From positions 19,299 through 83,298 of the forward strand of contig JANNCN010000225.1 of the NCBI GenBank assembly GCA_031386665.1: a stretch of DNA of 64,000 bases, in the 5' to 3' direction. The notes under the pieces were generated by a model. It saw nothing but the letters and a program-made list of their open reading frames with translations. It searched no databases and was not told the origin of the DNA. Shown in pieces: positions 43,023 to 52,517 of this stretch; position 1 is the stretch's first letter; each line of letters starts with the position of its first letter. The translations under genes and the position numbers were made by a program. The DNA comes from JANYCG01 sp031386665. GTDB lineage: Bacteria > Pseudomonadota > Gammaproteobacteria > Burkholderiales > Burkholderiaceae_C.

Positions 43023-46000
43023 GTGGCCGCACCTTCAATCACCACCTATTTCGACTACCGAGGCACCCCCCATGGCTTTGTCCGATTAGACGATGGCAAT
43101 GGCACCGTGGAATACTTTGGTATGGCGCCTGAAAAACCAGGCTCCATGTTTGGCAGAGGAAAGATAGGATTTGGGTTGGCTACGCACGACAACCCCGATA
43201 CGAACAATTCGAAGGCGGGTTATATCGATGACGTCGCTTGGGCAAAAACGATAGGAATCACAGCGGGCGACTACGCTTCGGCGCGTGCACGTGTTCAGGC
43301 ACTCATCGACGACACGCCCGCCTACAACGTAATTGGCAAAAACTGCACTTGGTTTGCCAAAGAGATATTGAAGGCAGGCAATGCTCTGTACCCGGGTATC
43401 ACCAGCGGCCCCAATCCTTTCAGCCTTGTCCCTAATGCAGAGCAATCGACCTTGTACACAACCGACTCAGAAGGTCGCCCAATCTTCTCTGACGCAATAC
43501 GCAACCCGCTAAACACGCCTGGCACCCCCGCATACGATGCCAAAATGAACCCTGGCAACTATGGATTGCCAGCGGCACCAACAAGCACACCTAAAGCCCC
43601 AAGCGAAGACGCCGTCAAATACGACATTCGTCAAAATCCAGATGGGTCCTACACGGAAGACATTGAGTTTGCAGATGGCGGTCGGCGAAAAACTACCAGC
43701 AAAGACGTCGATCTCGACGGCGATATCGATGTAGGCACGCAAAGCTATGACGCCGATCACGATGGTATTGCCAACAGCATACGCATTGAGGTAAGCACGG
43801 CTGCTGACGGCGGCGAAAGCAGCACATGGACTGCAGATTTCAACTTTGCTTCGATAGTTACCAACACCATCACGGGCGACCAAGCACAGCCCGACCTTTT
43901 TGACGTGCTGTACGCAACAAGCGCGGGTGATGAAATCGACGGCCTGGAAGGTAACGACGCACTAGATGGCTTGGCCAGTAGCGACAAAATTGACGGTGGT
44001 AACGGCGACGATCTGATTGGTGGGGGCGCAGGCTCAGACAGTATCACAGGCGGTGCAGGCGATGACTGGATTTTTAGCGCCCATTCACTCAATGTGCCAG
44101 TACGGGTGGGGCCTGACGACTTTTGGACAGCTGCGCCGGGTGCCACGGTCTTCATTCAGGGCAAGACATGGGGAATTTACTCTGACTTGGTGGGTGGTAC
44201 ACCCCGAGTTCATGTCGACTATCTGGCACCGGGCAATGCAGACGACGCACCTGACGTGATTGATGGAGGTGCGGGCGACGACCATATCGTGGCTGGGGGC
44301 GGTGCCGACTATGTGGACGGCGGCTTAGACAACGACACGATTTACGGGGGCGGCGGCAAAGACCTGCTGCGCGGTGGTGACGGCGACGACTACATCTGGG
44401 GCGATGGTACGGTAGCACCCAACGGTTACTCCACTGCCGCGCCAGAAACGCATGGCAATGACTACCTCGATGGGGGCAGTGGTGATGACCAGCTGATTGG
44501 CCAAGGTGGTAACGATGCGCTGTTCGGTGGCGCTGGAGACGATACCCTGTTGGGCGATGACATTAACGAAACACTGCTCGCGGGCAGTTTTCATGGAAAC
44601 GACTTTTTAGATGGCGGCGAAGGAAACGACGCACTTTTTGGAGGTGGCGGAAGCGATCAATTAGTAGGTGGTGCGGGGGATGACAATTTAGTGGGCGACG
44701 CGGGCCGCGTTGATTTGGCAGGCGCGTACCATGGTCGCGATTTTCTGGATGGCGGTAACGGTGCAGACACCTTGTCTGGCAGCGGCAACAATGACGTTTT
44801 GTATGGTGGGGCTGGCAACGACACTTTATTTGGTGATGCTGGTACCAACCCGTCGTACATCATTGAAGGCGAGTTTCATGGCAACGACACCTTGGATGGG
44901 GGTGACGGTGATGATGAAATGTATGGCGATGGCAAAGACGACATTTTGATAGGGGGCGCTGGCAATGACGTCATGCATGGCGACAATTTAAGTGAATTTG
45001 TCGCAGGCAGCTTTCATGGTAACGACAACCTCGATGGCGGTGACGGCAACGACACGCTTTTTGGTGACGGGCGCAATGATATTTTGTCAGGCGGTGCGGG
45101 TGACGACGAGTTGCAAGGCGACGCCAATCAAAACACGCTGAGCGGTGCATTTCATGGCGATGACATTTTGGATGGTGGTGATGGCAATGACCGACTATTT
45201 GGTCAGGGCGGCAGCGACCGCTTGTCTGGCGGCGCTGGCAATGATTTGCTCAAGGGTGATAGCAGTGAAGCCAATGTTGTAGGCATGTACCACGGCAATG
45301 ATTATCTGGATGGCGGTGACGGGAACGACACGCTGGAGGGCGGCGGTGGCAATGATACGCTCTATGGTGGAGCAGGTAATGACATTTTGCAAGGTGATGG
45401 GGCATTGATTGACGTCAGTGCGCAGTGGCACGGAAACGACTATTTAGACGGTGGTGACGGTAATGACACGTTGTACGGCGCTGGTGGCAACGATACGCTG
45501 CTAGGCGGGGCTGGTGACGACGTCTTGCTGGGTGAAGATGGCGATGATTCGCTGTCGGGTGGGGCAGGAAACGATATTTTGATAGCCGGCGCAGGCACCA
45601 ATTCTTTGGATGGCGGCGACGGCAATGACAACTTGAGCGGCGGTGCGGGCAACGACATGCTCATCGGCGGCGCTGGCGATGATGTTATCTACAGAAATGG
45701 CGGTATTGACACTATCGACGGTGGCGCGGGTGACGACACCATTCGCGCTTACGGTGCCGGAGGGGCCACAATTCTCTTTGGCCGTGGCTCGGGTCGCGAC
45801 TATTTGAGCTTTGACACGTCCAACACGTCCCAGAGCAGCATTCGCTTTAAGGACGGGATCCTAGCAGCCGACGTACGTGCCTATCGCGGTGGCGCAAACA
45901 CGCTAGTGTTGGGGATTGTCGGCACGTCAGATTTCATCTACGTCGAGGGCTATTCGTTCCCTGACCGCCCGTTGGTGGGTATACAGGCCACGCCGATCAT

Positions 46001-46472
46001 CCTGCTGGCGGACGGCTCGGTTTGGGTGCCGCCGACGGCGGGCATGGGCAATTTTGGGAATATCGGTAGTGTCGCCGTGACGGCTAATGCAGACTTGCTG
46101 GTGGCGGGTACTGGCGTTCGAAGCACGATAAGAGCTGGTGGTGGTGACGACACGCTGCTCCCAAGCGCTAGCACCTACATAGGTCAAACCTACTACCTCG
46201 GTGAGGACGGCAATGACGTCATGATTGGTGGCGTTGGCGCTGATTACATGCAGGGCGGCACCGGAGACGATCTGTTGGACGGTGGGGGTGGCGCGACCGA
46301 CATTCTATTTGGAGAGTCTGGCTCGAACACCTATATTTTTGCAAGAGGGTATGGCGGCAATACGCGGATCAATGCACAACGCCCTACGGGGGCGACTGCT
46401 GTTCAAACGCTATCTTTGATCGGGCTAAACCCCGGCGACGTTGAGTTGCAGCGATATGGTTCGCACGACTGA
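43023..46472 (+). CDS. RTX protein, N-terminal part, ended by an in-frame TGA
   Basis: The first 1149 residues of a giant secreted calcium-binding repeat protein. It begins with GTG. Residues 1 to about 125 look like a permuted papain-like domain, with H17 in RGTPHGFVRLDD and C108 in VIGKNCTWFAKEIL. A linker with calcium-type repeats (DVDLDGDIDVG, DADHDGIAN) follows, then many GGxGxDxLxGG nonapeptides from about residue 300, including eight copies of a 46-residue unit. The frame ends at TGA (46470-46472) in the middle of an RTX flanking domain. The same frame continues for 1194 codons. The C-terminal secretion signal is beyond the stop, so this part alone should not be exported. Confidence 0.85.
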   Translation: MAAPSITTYFDYRGTPHGFVRLDDGNGTVEYFGMAPEKPGSMFGRGKIGFGLATHDNPDTNNSKAGYIDDVAWAKTIGITAGDYASARARVQALIDDTPAYNVIGKNCTWFAKEILKAGNALYPGITSGPNPFSLVPNAEQSTLYTTDSEGRPIFSDAIRNPLNTPGTPAYDAKMNPGNYGLPAAPTSTPKAPSEDAVKYDIRQNPDGSYTEDIEFADGGRRKTTSKDVDLDGDIDVGTQSYDADHDGIANSIRIEVSTAADGGESSTWTADFNFASIVTNTITGDQAQPDLFDVLYATSAGDEIDGLEGNDALDGLASSDKIDGGNGDDLIGGGAGSDSITGGAGDDWIFSAHSLNVPVRVGPDDFWTAAPGATVFIQGKTWGIYSDLVGGTPRVHVDYLAPGNADDAPDVIDGGAGDDHIVAGGGADYVDGGLDNDTIYGGGGKDLLRGGDGDDYIWGDGTVAPNGYSTAAPETHGNDYLDGGSGDDQLIGQGGNDALFGGAGDDTLLGDDINETLLAGSFHGNDFLDGGEGNDALFGGGGSDQLVGGAGDDNLVGDAGRVDLAGAYHGRDFLDGGNGADTLSGSGNNDVLYGGAGNDTLFGDAGTNPSYIIEGEFHGNDTLDGGDGDDEMYGDGKDDILIGGAGNDVMHGDNLSEFVAGSFHGNDNLDGGDGNDTLFGDGRNDILSGGAGDDELQGDANQNTLSGAFHGDDILDGGDGNDRLFGQGGSDRLSGGAGNDLLKGDSSEANVVGMYHGNDYLDGGDGNDTLEGGGGNDTLYGGAGNDILQGDGALIDVSAQWHGNDYLDGGDGNDTLYGAGGNDTLLGGAGDDVLLGEDGDDSLSGGAGNDILIAGAGTNSLDGGDGNDNLSGGAGNDMLIGGAGDDVIYRNGGIDTIDGGAGDDTIRAYGAGGATILFGRGSGRDYLSFDTSNTSQSSIRFKDGILAADVRAYRGGANTLVLGIVGTSDFIYVEGYSFPDRPLVGIQATPIILLADGSVWVPPTAGMGNFGNIGSVAVTANADLLVAGTGVRSTIRAGGGDDTLLPSASTYIGQTYYLGEDGNDVMIGGVGADYMQGGTGDDLLDGGGGATDILFGESGSNTYIFARGYGGNTRINAQRPTGATAVQTLSLIGLNPGDVELQRYGSHD
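44451..45545 (+). repeat. Eight tandem 46-residue RTX super-repeats
   Basis: Each unit of about 140 bases starts with HGNDYLDGGDGNDTL or a close variant, contains a second nonapeptide pair ending in GGAGND, and closes with a 10-12 residue variable spacer before the next HGND. The spacers differ (INETLLAGSF, GRVDLAGAY, LSEFVAGSF, NQNTLSGAF and others), so the array is old rather than freshly duplicated. Confidence 0.85.
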
Positions 46473-49400
46473 TTGGAAGTCAAAGTTATTGGTGCAAGTG
46501 ACATTCTAGTGATCACTTCGTTTTTTACTCCGTTGGGCTTAGGTGGGCTTGATTTCACCATCGATCAATTCAAATTTGCCAATGGTGTTACTTGGGATTT
46601 TGCAGCGATCAATGCGCATGTTTTTTCCCAAGACCAATTGCTAAACACACCCAACAGTGACTATAACGCGCCGCTAGGTGGCCCTGGCAATGACACTATT
46701 TACGGTAACGACTCCAACAACGGCTTGGTGGGTGGCCCGGGAAGCGACACCCTGTACGGCGGGAAGGGGAACGACCAATACGAAGTTCGTGAATTTGGAG
46801 ACCTTGTAGTCGAACTTCCAGACGAGGGTGTTGATGGAGTTTCGTCGTTCATTTCTTACACATTGCCCACCAATGTAGAAAACCTGAGTTTGGCAACGGA
46901 TGCATTTTTCGATGAACTCCTAAACAAAACTACTTATTTTTATGCCAACATCATTGGCACTGGCAATGAGCTGAATAACCAAATAAGCGGAGATAACGGC
47001 GACAACATCTTGGATGGCAAAGCGGGTGCCGATGAGTTGTATGGCCGTGGCGGCAATGACACGTATATCGTTGATAACTATGGCGACTACATTGGCGAAA
47101 ATTCTTGGGATGGTATCGATACCGTCATTTCCAGTGTGTCAAGAACACTCGAGTACAGCGTAGAGAATCTGACCTTGAACGGTACCGCAAACCTCAACGG
47201 CACCGGCAATGAGCTGGCCAACCTGTTGATCGGTAACAGTGGCAACAATACTTTGAACGGTGTCACTGGGAGCGACATTTTAAAGGGTGGCTTAGGCAAT
47301 GACAACTATACGATTGACGACGCAGCAGCGATGGTCGTAGAGTTAGCAGGGGAAGGCACAGATACTGTGAATGCTTCTGTTGACTATGAACTGACCGCCA
47401 ATGTTGAAAAGTTGACTCTAACTGGCTCTGCACCGATCAATGCCACGGGCAACGATAGCGACAACACGTTGACAGGGAACTCGTCAAGCAACACGTTGGT
47501 GGGCAACGCAGGTAATGACGTTTTGGACGGAAAAGACGGATTTGACAATCTGTTTGGTGGGCTTGGCGACGACACCTACATCATTTCCGCCCAAACGTTT
47601 GGAACCGATTCGATTGTTGAGCTTGTAAGTGAAGGCCTGGACACCGTGCAATCGAGTGTGGAGTATTCCTTAGGCGATAATTTAGAAAACTTGACATTGA
47701 CGGGAACCAGTGCAATCAACGGCTATGGCAACGAGCTTGACAACACGCTCAAAGGCAACAGTGCCGCCAACATCCTGACCGGCGGCGCGGGCAACGACAC
47801 CTATGTCGTCGGCGCAGGTGACACGACAGTTGAACTGGCTGGTGAAGGAGTCGATACCGTTCAGTCCGCCATAGCCTGGACGCTAGCCGCCGAAGTCGAA
47901 AACCTGACTTTGACGGGCACGTCAGCGGTGGCGGGCACTGGCAACGCCCTTGCCAACGTCTTGACAGGCAACTCGGCTGCCAACACTTTGAGTGGCGCTG
48001 CAGGAGATGACCAATACCGTTTTAACTTGGGCGGCGGCGCTGACCGCATCATTGAAACTACTGGCAACGACCGTATCGTTTTTGGAGCAGGCATTACCAG
48101 CGGCCAAATCACAGCAACGCGCACCGGAAGCGTGGTCAAGCTGATCGTGAACGGCACAGACAGCATCAGCATTGATGAATTGAGCGCCGGCGTTTTTGCC
48201 GTGGAACAATTTGAGTTTGTGGGCGGTAGTGTTCTGGGGGCCGCATGGCTGAATGGACTCATCCCAAGCGCAGCCCCGACCGCCACCAACTTAAGCGCGG
48301 CAGAGGCCTACACCGAAGACACCGCCAAAAACCTGGTTGACATTGTCGTGACCGACTCAGACAGTGCCAACACAACGGTTACCTTGACATTGTCTAACGC
48401 GGCCGCTGGCAGTTTGAACGTGGGCACGTCGGGCACTGTGACTTCGACCTACAACGCTGGCACAGGCGTGTGGCTGGCAAGTGGTGTCAAAGCCAACGTC
48501 AACACGCTGCTGGCCGCGTTGACGTTTACGCCAACTGCCAACTTCAACAGCAACTTCACCATTGCGACCAGCGTGACCGACGGGTCTTCCGCGCCAATTA
48601 CCGGCAGCAAAGCCTTTACCGGTACGGCGGTGAATGACGCACCCACGGGGGCAGTCACTATCACGGGCATCGCTGCGCAAGGACAAACATTGACCGCCAC
48701 CAACACTTTGGCGGACGTCGATGGCTTGGGCACCATCAGCTACCAATGGAAGGCTACTGGTGTTGTGATCGCTGGGGCAACCAGCAGTACGTTGCTGCTG
48801 GCAGCTGCTCAACTGGGCAAGACAATCACAGTCTCGGCGAGTTACACCGACGGCAAAGGGACTGTGGAGAGTGTGCTCAGCCCAGCGACCACTGCCGTTG
48901 CTGCCGCTCCGATTGTCGGTACGGCGGGTGCAGACATCTTGAATGGCACGACGGGAGCCGATCAATTGGTTGGGCTTGCAGGCAACGACACCTATGTCGC
49001 TAACAATGTGGGCGACGTTATTGTTGAAAACCTCAATGAAGGCACTGACCTGGTCAACGCGTCAGTCAGCTATACGCTTGCCGCCAATGTTGAAAACATC
49101 ACCCTGACAGGCACGACAGCCATTAACGCGACTGGCAATGCGCTGGACAATACTTTGACAGGCAACAGCGCGGCGAATGTTTTAACGGGCGGCGCTGGCA
49201 ATGACTTGTACATCGTGGGCACTGGTGACACGACGATTGAAGCCTTGGGTGCAGGAACGGACACGGTGCAAAGCGCAATCGCCTGGACACTGGCTGCCAA
49301 CGTCGAAAATTTGATTTTGACCGGTTCGGCTGCCGTCAGCGGCACAGGCAACGCGCTTGACAATACGCTGACTGGCAACACTGCTGCAAACGTACTCACA

Positions 49401-50057
49401 GGGGGCGCAGGCAACGACCTCTATGTCGTAGGTACGGGTGACACCACCATCGAAGCTTTGAATTCCGGAACCGACACCGTCCAAAGTGCCATTGCTTGGA
49501 CATTAGCTGCCAATGTCGAAAATTTAACTTTGACTGGCAATGCCGCCGTGAATGGCACGGGCAACGCTGACGCCAACGTTTTGATTGGTAACCTGGGTGC
49601 CAACACGCTGACGGGCAATGCAGGAGCCGACACTTTGCGCGGTTTGGCAGGTGCTGACAGTCTTGTAGGCGGCTCCGGCAACGACACCTATTGGCTAGAC
49701 CGTGGCTACGGCGCTGACAGCATCACTGAGAACGACACGACCGCTGGCAACACGGACTTGGCGCGGTTTGAGACCGGCATAGCAACCGACCAACTCTGGT
49801 TTACCCATGTTGGCAACAACCTAGAAGTGAGCATCATCGGCACAGCAGACAAGTTCACGCTCAACAATTGGTACTTAGGCAACCAGTACCACGTCGAACA
49901 GTTCAAAACCAGCGATGGCAAAACCCTGTTGGACAGCCAGGTGCAAAATTTGGTGAGCGCCATGGCCGCATTTGCACCACCGGCAGCTGGGCAAACGACG
50001 CTGTCCGCTGCCTATTCAACCGCGCTTACGCCGGTGATTGCCGCCAACTGGATTTGA
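46473..50057 (+). CDS. RTX protein, C-terminal part, same frame after the TGA
   Basis: This 1194-codon segment is open directly after the TGA and in the same frame as the upstream gene, so the two were one gene of about 2344 residues. It has no ribosome site of its own. It contains RTX blocks with the alternating pattern ENLTLTGTSAINGYGN and DTVQSAIAWTLAANVENL, a cadherin/Ig-like pair (about 48290-48910, TNLSAAEAYTEDTAKNLVDI and QGQTLTATNTLADVDGLG), more near-identical RTX units at 49080-49600 and a terminal signal region (LLDSQVQNLVSAMAAFAPP, ending PVIAANWI). Without read-through it would not be made. Confidence 0.82.
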   Translation: MEVKVIGASDILVITSFFTPLGLGGLDFTIDQFKFANGVTWDFAAINAHVFSQDQLLNTPNSDYNAPLGGPGNDTIYGNDSNNGLVGGPGSDTLYGGKGNDQYEVREFGDLVVELPDEGVDGVSSFISYTLPTNVENLSLATDAFFDELLNKTTYFYANIIGTGNELNNQISGDNGDNILDGKAGADELYGRGGNDTYIVDNYGDYIGENSWDGIDTVISSVSRTLEYSVENLTLNGTANLNGTGNELANLLIGNSGNNTLNGVTGSDILKGGLGNDNYTIDDAAAMVVELAGEGTDTVNASVDYELTANVEKLTLTGSAPINATGNDSDNTLTGNSSSNTLVGNAGNDVLDGKDGFDNLFGGLGDDTYIISAQTFGTDSIVELVSEGLDTVQSSVEYSLGDNLENLTLTGTSAINGYGNELDNTLKGNSAANILTGGAGNDTYVVGAGDTTVELAGEGVDTVQSAIAWTLAAEVENLTLTGTSAVAGTGNALANVLTGNSAANTLSGAAGDDQYRFNLGGGADRIIETTGNDRIVFGAGITSGQITATRTGSVVKLIVNGTDSISIDELSAGVFAVEQFEFVGGSVLGAAWLNGLIPSAAPTATNLSAAEAYTEDTAKNLVDIVVTDSDSANTTVTLTLSNAAAGSLNVGTSGTVTSTYNAGTGVWLASGVKANVNTLLAALTFTPTANFNSNFTIATSVTDGSSAPITGSKAFTGTAVNDAPTGAVTITGIAAQGQTLTATNTLADVDGLGTISYQWKATGVVIAGATSSTLLLAAAQLGKTITVSASYTDGKGTVESVLSPATTAVAAAPIVGTAGADILNGTTGADQLVGLAGNDTYVANNVGDVIVENLNEGTDLVNASVSYTLAANVENITLTGTTAINATGNALDNTLTGNSAANVLTGGAGNDLYIVGTGDTTIEALGAGTDTVQSAIAWTLAANVENLILTGSAAVSGTGNALDNTLTGNTAANVLTGGAGNDLYVVGTGDTTIEALNSGTDTVQSAIAWTLAANVENLTLTGNAAVNGTGNADANVLIGNLGANTLTGNAGADTLRGLAGADSLVGGSGNDTYWLDRGYGADSITENDTTAGNTDLARFETGIATDQLWFTHVGNNLEVSIIGTADKFTLNNWYLGNQYHVEQFKTSDGKTLLDSQVQNLVSAMAAFAPPAAGQTTLSAAYSTALTPVIAANWI

Positions 50058-50069
50058 TCGGGTTTAAAG

Positions 50070-50100
50070 ACGGTGGCATCGGATTGAACGATGCCACCGT
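50070..50100 (+). terminator. Terminator-like hairpin after the RTX gene
   Basis: ACGGTGGCATC at 50070-50080 pairs perfectly with GATGCCACCGT at 50090-50100, an 11-bp stem with a 9-base loop. It is followed by TGGATTTAATT, a weak U-rich tail. It lies 13 bases after the RTX stop codon. Confidence 0.7.
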
Positions 50101-50187
50101 TGGATTTAATTAAATCCCCCCATTTCTGAATGTTGCGCCCAGAAATAGTCAACGTATCTTGGTTTCATCACCAACCCCTGAAAGTAA

Positions 50188-51315
50188 ATGATGAAAAACC
50201 CAAGATTGACAATTGCCACTATCTCCAGCGCCGCCCTGGCCACCCTCACCCTGATCACCGCATGTGGAGGCGGTGGCAGCGCCAATACAAGCGCGACAGC
50301 CTCCAGTGCGACCGGGCAAACTCCAACGGCACCGGCGATTGTCGCGACACCGCTTGCAGGGTCTATTCCCACGGTCCCTGCACTGCCAGCCATCCCAGCA
50401 ACACCTACTTCGAATTCCCGCTTCCAGGCTCCGGTTCAAGCCATTCCCGCTCCCAGCTACCCGGCGGGCAGTGCAGCCTTGTCCGAATTCAATGGGTTGA
50501 ACGCGCAACGGGCCCAATGCAATCTGGGTCTGTTGACCGACAGCCTGCCCTTGCGCCGGGCCGCTGAAAACCACGCCACCTACCTCGACACCTACTACCT
50601 CCAGGCCATGGCTCCGGCTGGATTGAGCCCGCATACCCAATACACCCAGTTCCTGAACAACTTCACGGGCAGAACAGCGCTGGATCGCCTGAACTACCAA
50701 GGGTACAAGGGCTTGTTCGAACACGAGACACTCATACCCTACGGACCGGCAACTGACGCGGTCCGCGCATTTTTGGCGGCACCCTACCATGCCCAAGTCC
50801 TCCTAGGAACAGCCACCGATGTCGGCATTGCCAGCCCAGCGCAGGGCGCATCCGGGGCCGCTGTGTTTGAGTTTGGCGTCACTTCCAAGCACCAAAGACT
50901 GGGTGATGGCGTTTTAACCTACCCCTGCCAAGGCACCACCGGAACTGCACTCAAGTTGGAGGCTGAGGTTCCATCACCCTATGCACCGCGCAATCTGAGA
51001 GCCAACCCCATTGGCCAGCCCCTGTACTTCTTTGTTTATGAAAAAACCCTTGTCCTACCCCCCGGACAAAAAACCCTGATCGAGGTGACTGATTTGGTTG
51101 TCAGTGAAGTGGTTTCTGGTGCAGCCGTTGAAATGCTGAACGTCATGACCGCCGAAAACGATGCCGCTGGGTCTTTGATGGGAATCGGTTTCGCCTATGT
51201 AGCACCCCATCTGCCCTTGAAAGCAATGACTCAATACAGGGTCAAGGCCAGCGTGCGCAGCAAAGCCGACAACAAAACTAGTCTGGTGGACTACACCTTC
51301 ACGACGGGCAGTTGA
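50188..51315 (+). CDS. CAP-domain lipoprotein
   Basis: A 375-residue outer-envelope protein. A lipoprotein signal ends in LITACGGGG (Cys near residue 26), followed by a Pro/Ala/Thr-rich spacer of about 65 residues. Residues about 95-235 form a CAP/SCP-like domain: ALSEFNGLNAQRAQCNLGLL, RRAAENHATYLDTYYL and TDAVRAFLAAPYHAQVLLG. The last 130 residues form a beta domain of unknown kind. CAP domains bind lipids or act in wall contacts; bacterial roles vary. It follows the RTX gene on the same strand but after a hairpin, so it probably has its own promoter. Confidence 0.8.
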   Translation: MMKNPRLTIATISSAALATLTLITACGGGGSANTSATASSATGQTPTAPAIVATPLAGSIPTVPALPAIPATPTSNSRFQAPVQAIPAPSYPAGSAALSEFNGLNAQRAQCNLGLLTDSLPLRRAAENHATYLDTYYLQAMAPAGLSPHTQYTQFLNNFTGRTALDRLNYQGYKGLFEHETLIPYGPATDAVRAFLAAPYHAQVLLGTATDVGIASPAQGASGAAVFEFGVTSKHQRLGDGVLTYPCQGTTGTALKLEAEVPSPYAPRNLRANPIGQPLYFFVYEKTLVLPPGQKTLIEVTDLVVSEVVSGAAVEMLNVMTAENDAAGSLMGIGFAYVAPHLPLKAMTQYRVKASVRSKADNKTSLVDYTFTTGS

Positions 51316-51482
51316 ATTGGCAGGGTAAATAGGCAGGCAAAGGTACCGGACGCAGTTGCTGGCCCAGTGACGGCACCCAGCGCCTGCACCCGGGCCTGAC
51401 CCCGCGCCCGGCAAAGTAGCAAGCCAAATCCAAAGAAACAACAAGTTCGCAAATGCGCACAGATACAGAAAAGGAACCCCCC

Positions 51483-52028
51483 ATGCTCCAACTACCCAAT
51501 GGCCGCATCAAAATGTCGGCCAGCGAAGAAGCCACCTACCGAGAATTCTCTGGATTGACGGCCATTCCGTCGACCAAAGCTGACTTCACCCAGACGCTGC
51601 TGAATGCGGCATCGACCATGCGTGACAGATTGAAATCTGGCGATGTACAACCCAAAGACAACATCATCAGGGCAGAAATGATCGAGGACTACTTGGCCAG
51701 TCCCCACGAGGCTGACGTATTGAAGCGTCATCGCGACTGGCGAGCAGCGGGCTGCCCTATCGGTGAGGAGGCACTGCGCCAAGCCGGATTGTCTAGCCCG
51801 GCCTTAGATCGGCTGGAGCGAGAGCGTAACGCAGGGGAAGGGGAGGAGTCGTTCAGTCAGGTTCAAGGCGACCGATTGCCGCCGCAAATTGGCCCAAACG
51901 AATCCGGCAGCCTCTGTCAAGACGGCCTACCTTTAAACCTGAAGCCTGGCGTCACGTCTTGGATCACCGTGCAGTCTGCATTGGCTCAGGCAGATATTTT
52001 TGACGATTGGGAGGCAAGACACGAATGA
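51483..52028 (+). CDS. Hypothetical protein
   Basis: A 181-residue soluble protein that I do not recognise. It is mostly helical and charged (STKADFTQTLLNAASTMRDR, EMIEDYLASPHEADVLKRHR) with an acidic tail. I chose the ATG at 51483, preceded by AAAGGAACCC; an earlier in-frame ATG at 51453 has no such site. Codon use is like the neighbouring island genes. Nothing links it firmly to secretion. Confidence 0.5.
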   Translation: MLQLPNGRIKMSASEEATYREFSGLTAIPSTKADFTQTLLNAASTMRDRLKSGDVQPKDNIIRAEMIEDYLASPHEADVLKRHRDWRAAGCPIGEEALRQAGLSSPALDRLERERNAGEGEESFSQVQGDRLPPQIGPNESGSLCQDGLPLNLKPGVTSWITVQSALAQADIFDDWEARHE

Positions 52029-52139
52029 ATCGTTGTGCGCTGGCTTTGCACTGGCTGTATGGCAATTCCCTGAAGTGCGACAGCCACAGGAGTTGGAAAC
52101 AGGCGCAATGAAACTCAAAACCGTAAAGGATGACAGTCA

Positions 52140-52304
52140 ATGAACTACTGGAAAAGAATGGCCAAAGAGAGCATTCGGTTGTATTTTTTACCGCTGATTG
52201 GTGCCTATCGTGCGATGCGAGATGAACTGGCAAACCTTGACCCAAAACGCCGCCCCGCACTTTGCGAAAAATGCGGCGCTCCGATCAAAGTCGGGCGGCA
52301 CTGA
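52140..52304 (+). CDS. Small protein with a CxxC zinc-ribbon-like end
   Basis: A 54-residue reading frame (MNYWKRMAKESIRLYFLPLI at the start) that ends LCEKCGAPIKVGRH. The CEKC pair could bind a metal, but only one CxxC is present, so dimer formation would be needed for a full zinc site. AAGGA lies 9 bases before the ATG. It follows the hypothetical gene by 110 bases on the same strand. It is a plausible real small gene with no known family. Confidence 0.45.
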   Translation: MNYWKRMAKESIRLYFLPLIGAYRAMRDELANLDPKRRPALCEKCGAPIKVGRH

Positions 52305-52517
52305 AATCAGTGAAACTAGTGAAATCAGGCCGCGAGTCGCAGGTCACCGCCGCCAATCACCAAGTTTGACTCGGTGGCTTGGTGATTCGGCGCAATAGTC
52401 AACTTGGTCGATTGATCAGCCCATTGGTTTCTACCCAACATTGGGGATGAGCGTTGCTGTAATTCAAGCTAGACTGAATTGAACCTCATCGCCAATCCCA
52501 GTCTTTTGGAGCCTGCC

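Noticed and set aside
46473..50057. An independent second RTX gene starting at TTG 46473
   Set aside because: There is no ribosome site, the TTG directly follows the stop in the same frame, and the two halves join within one RTX flanking domain.
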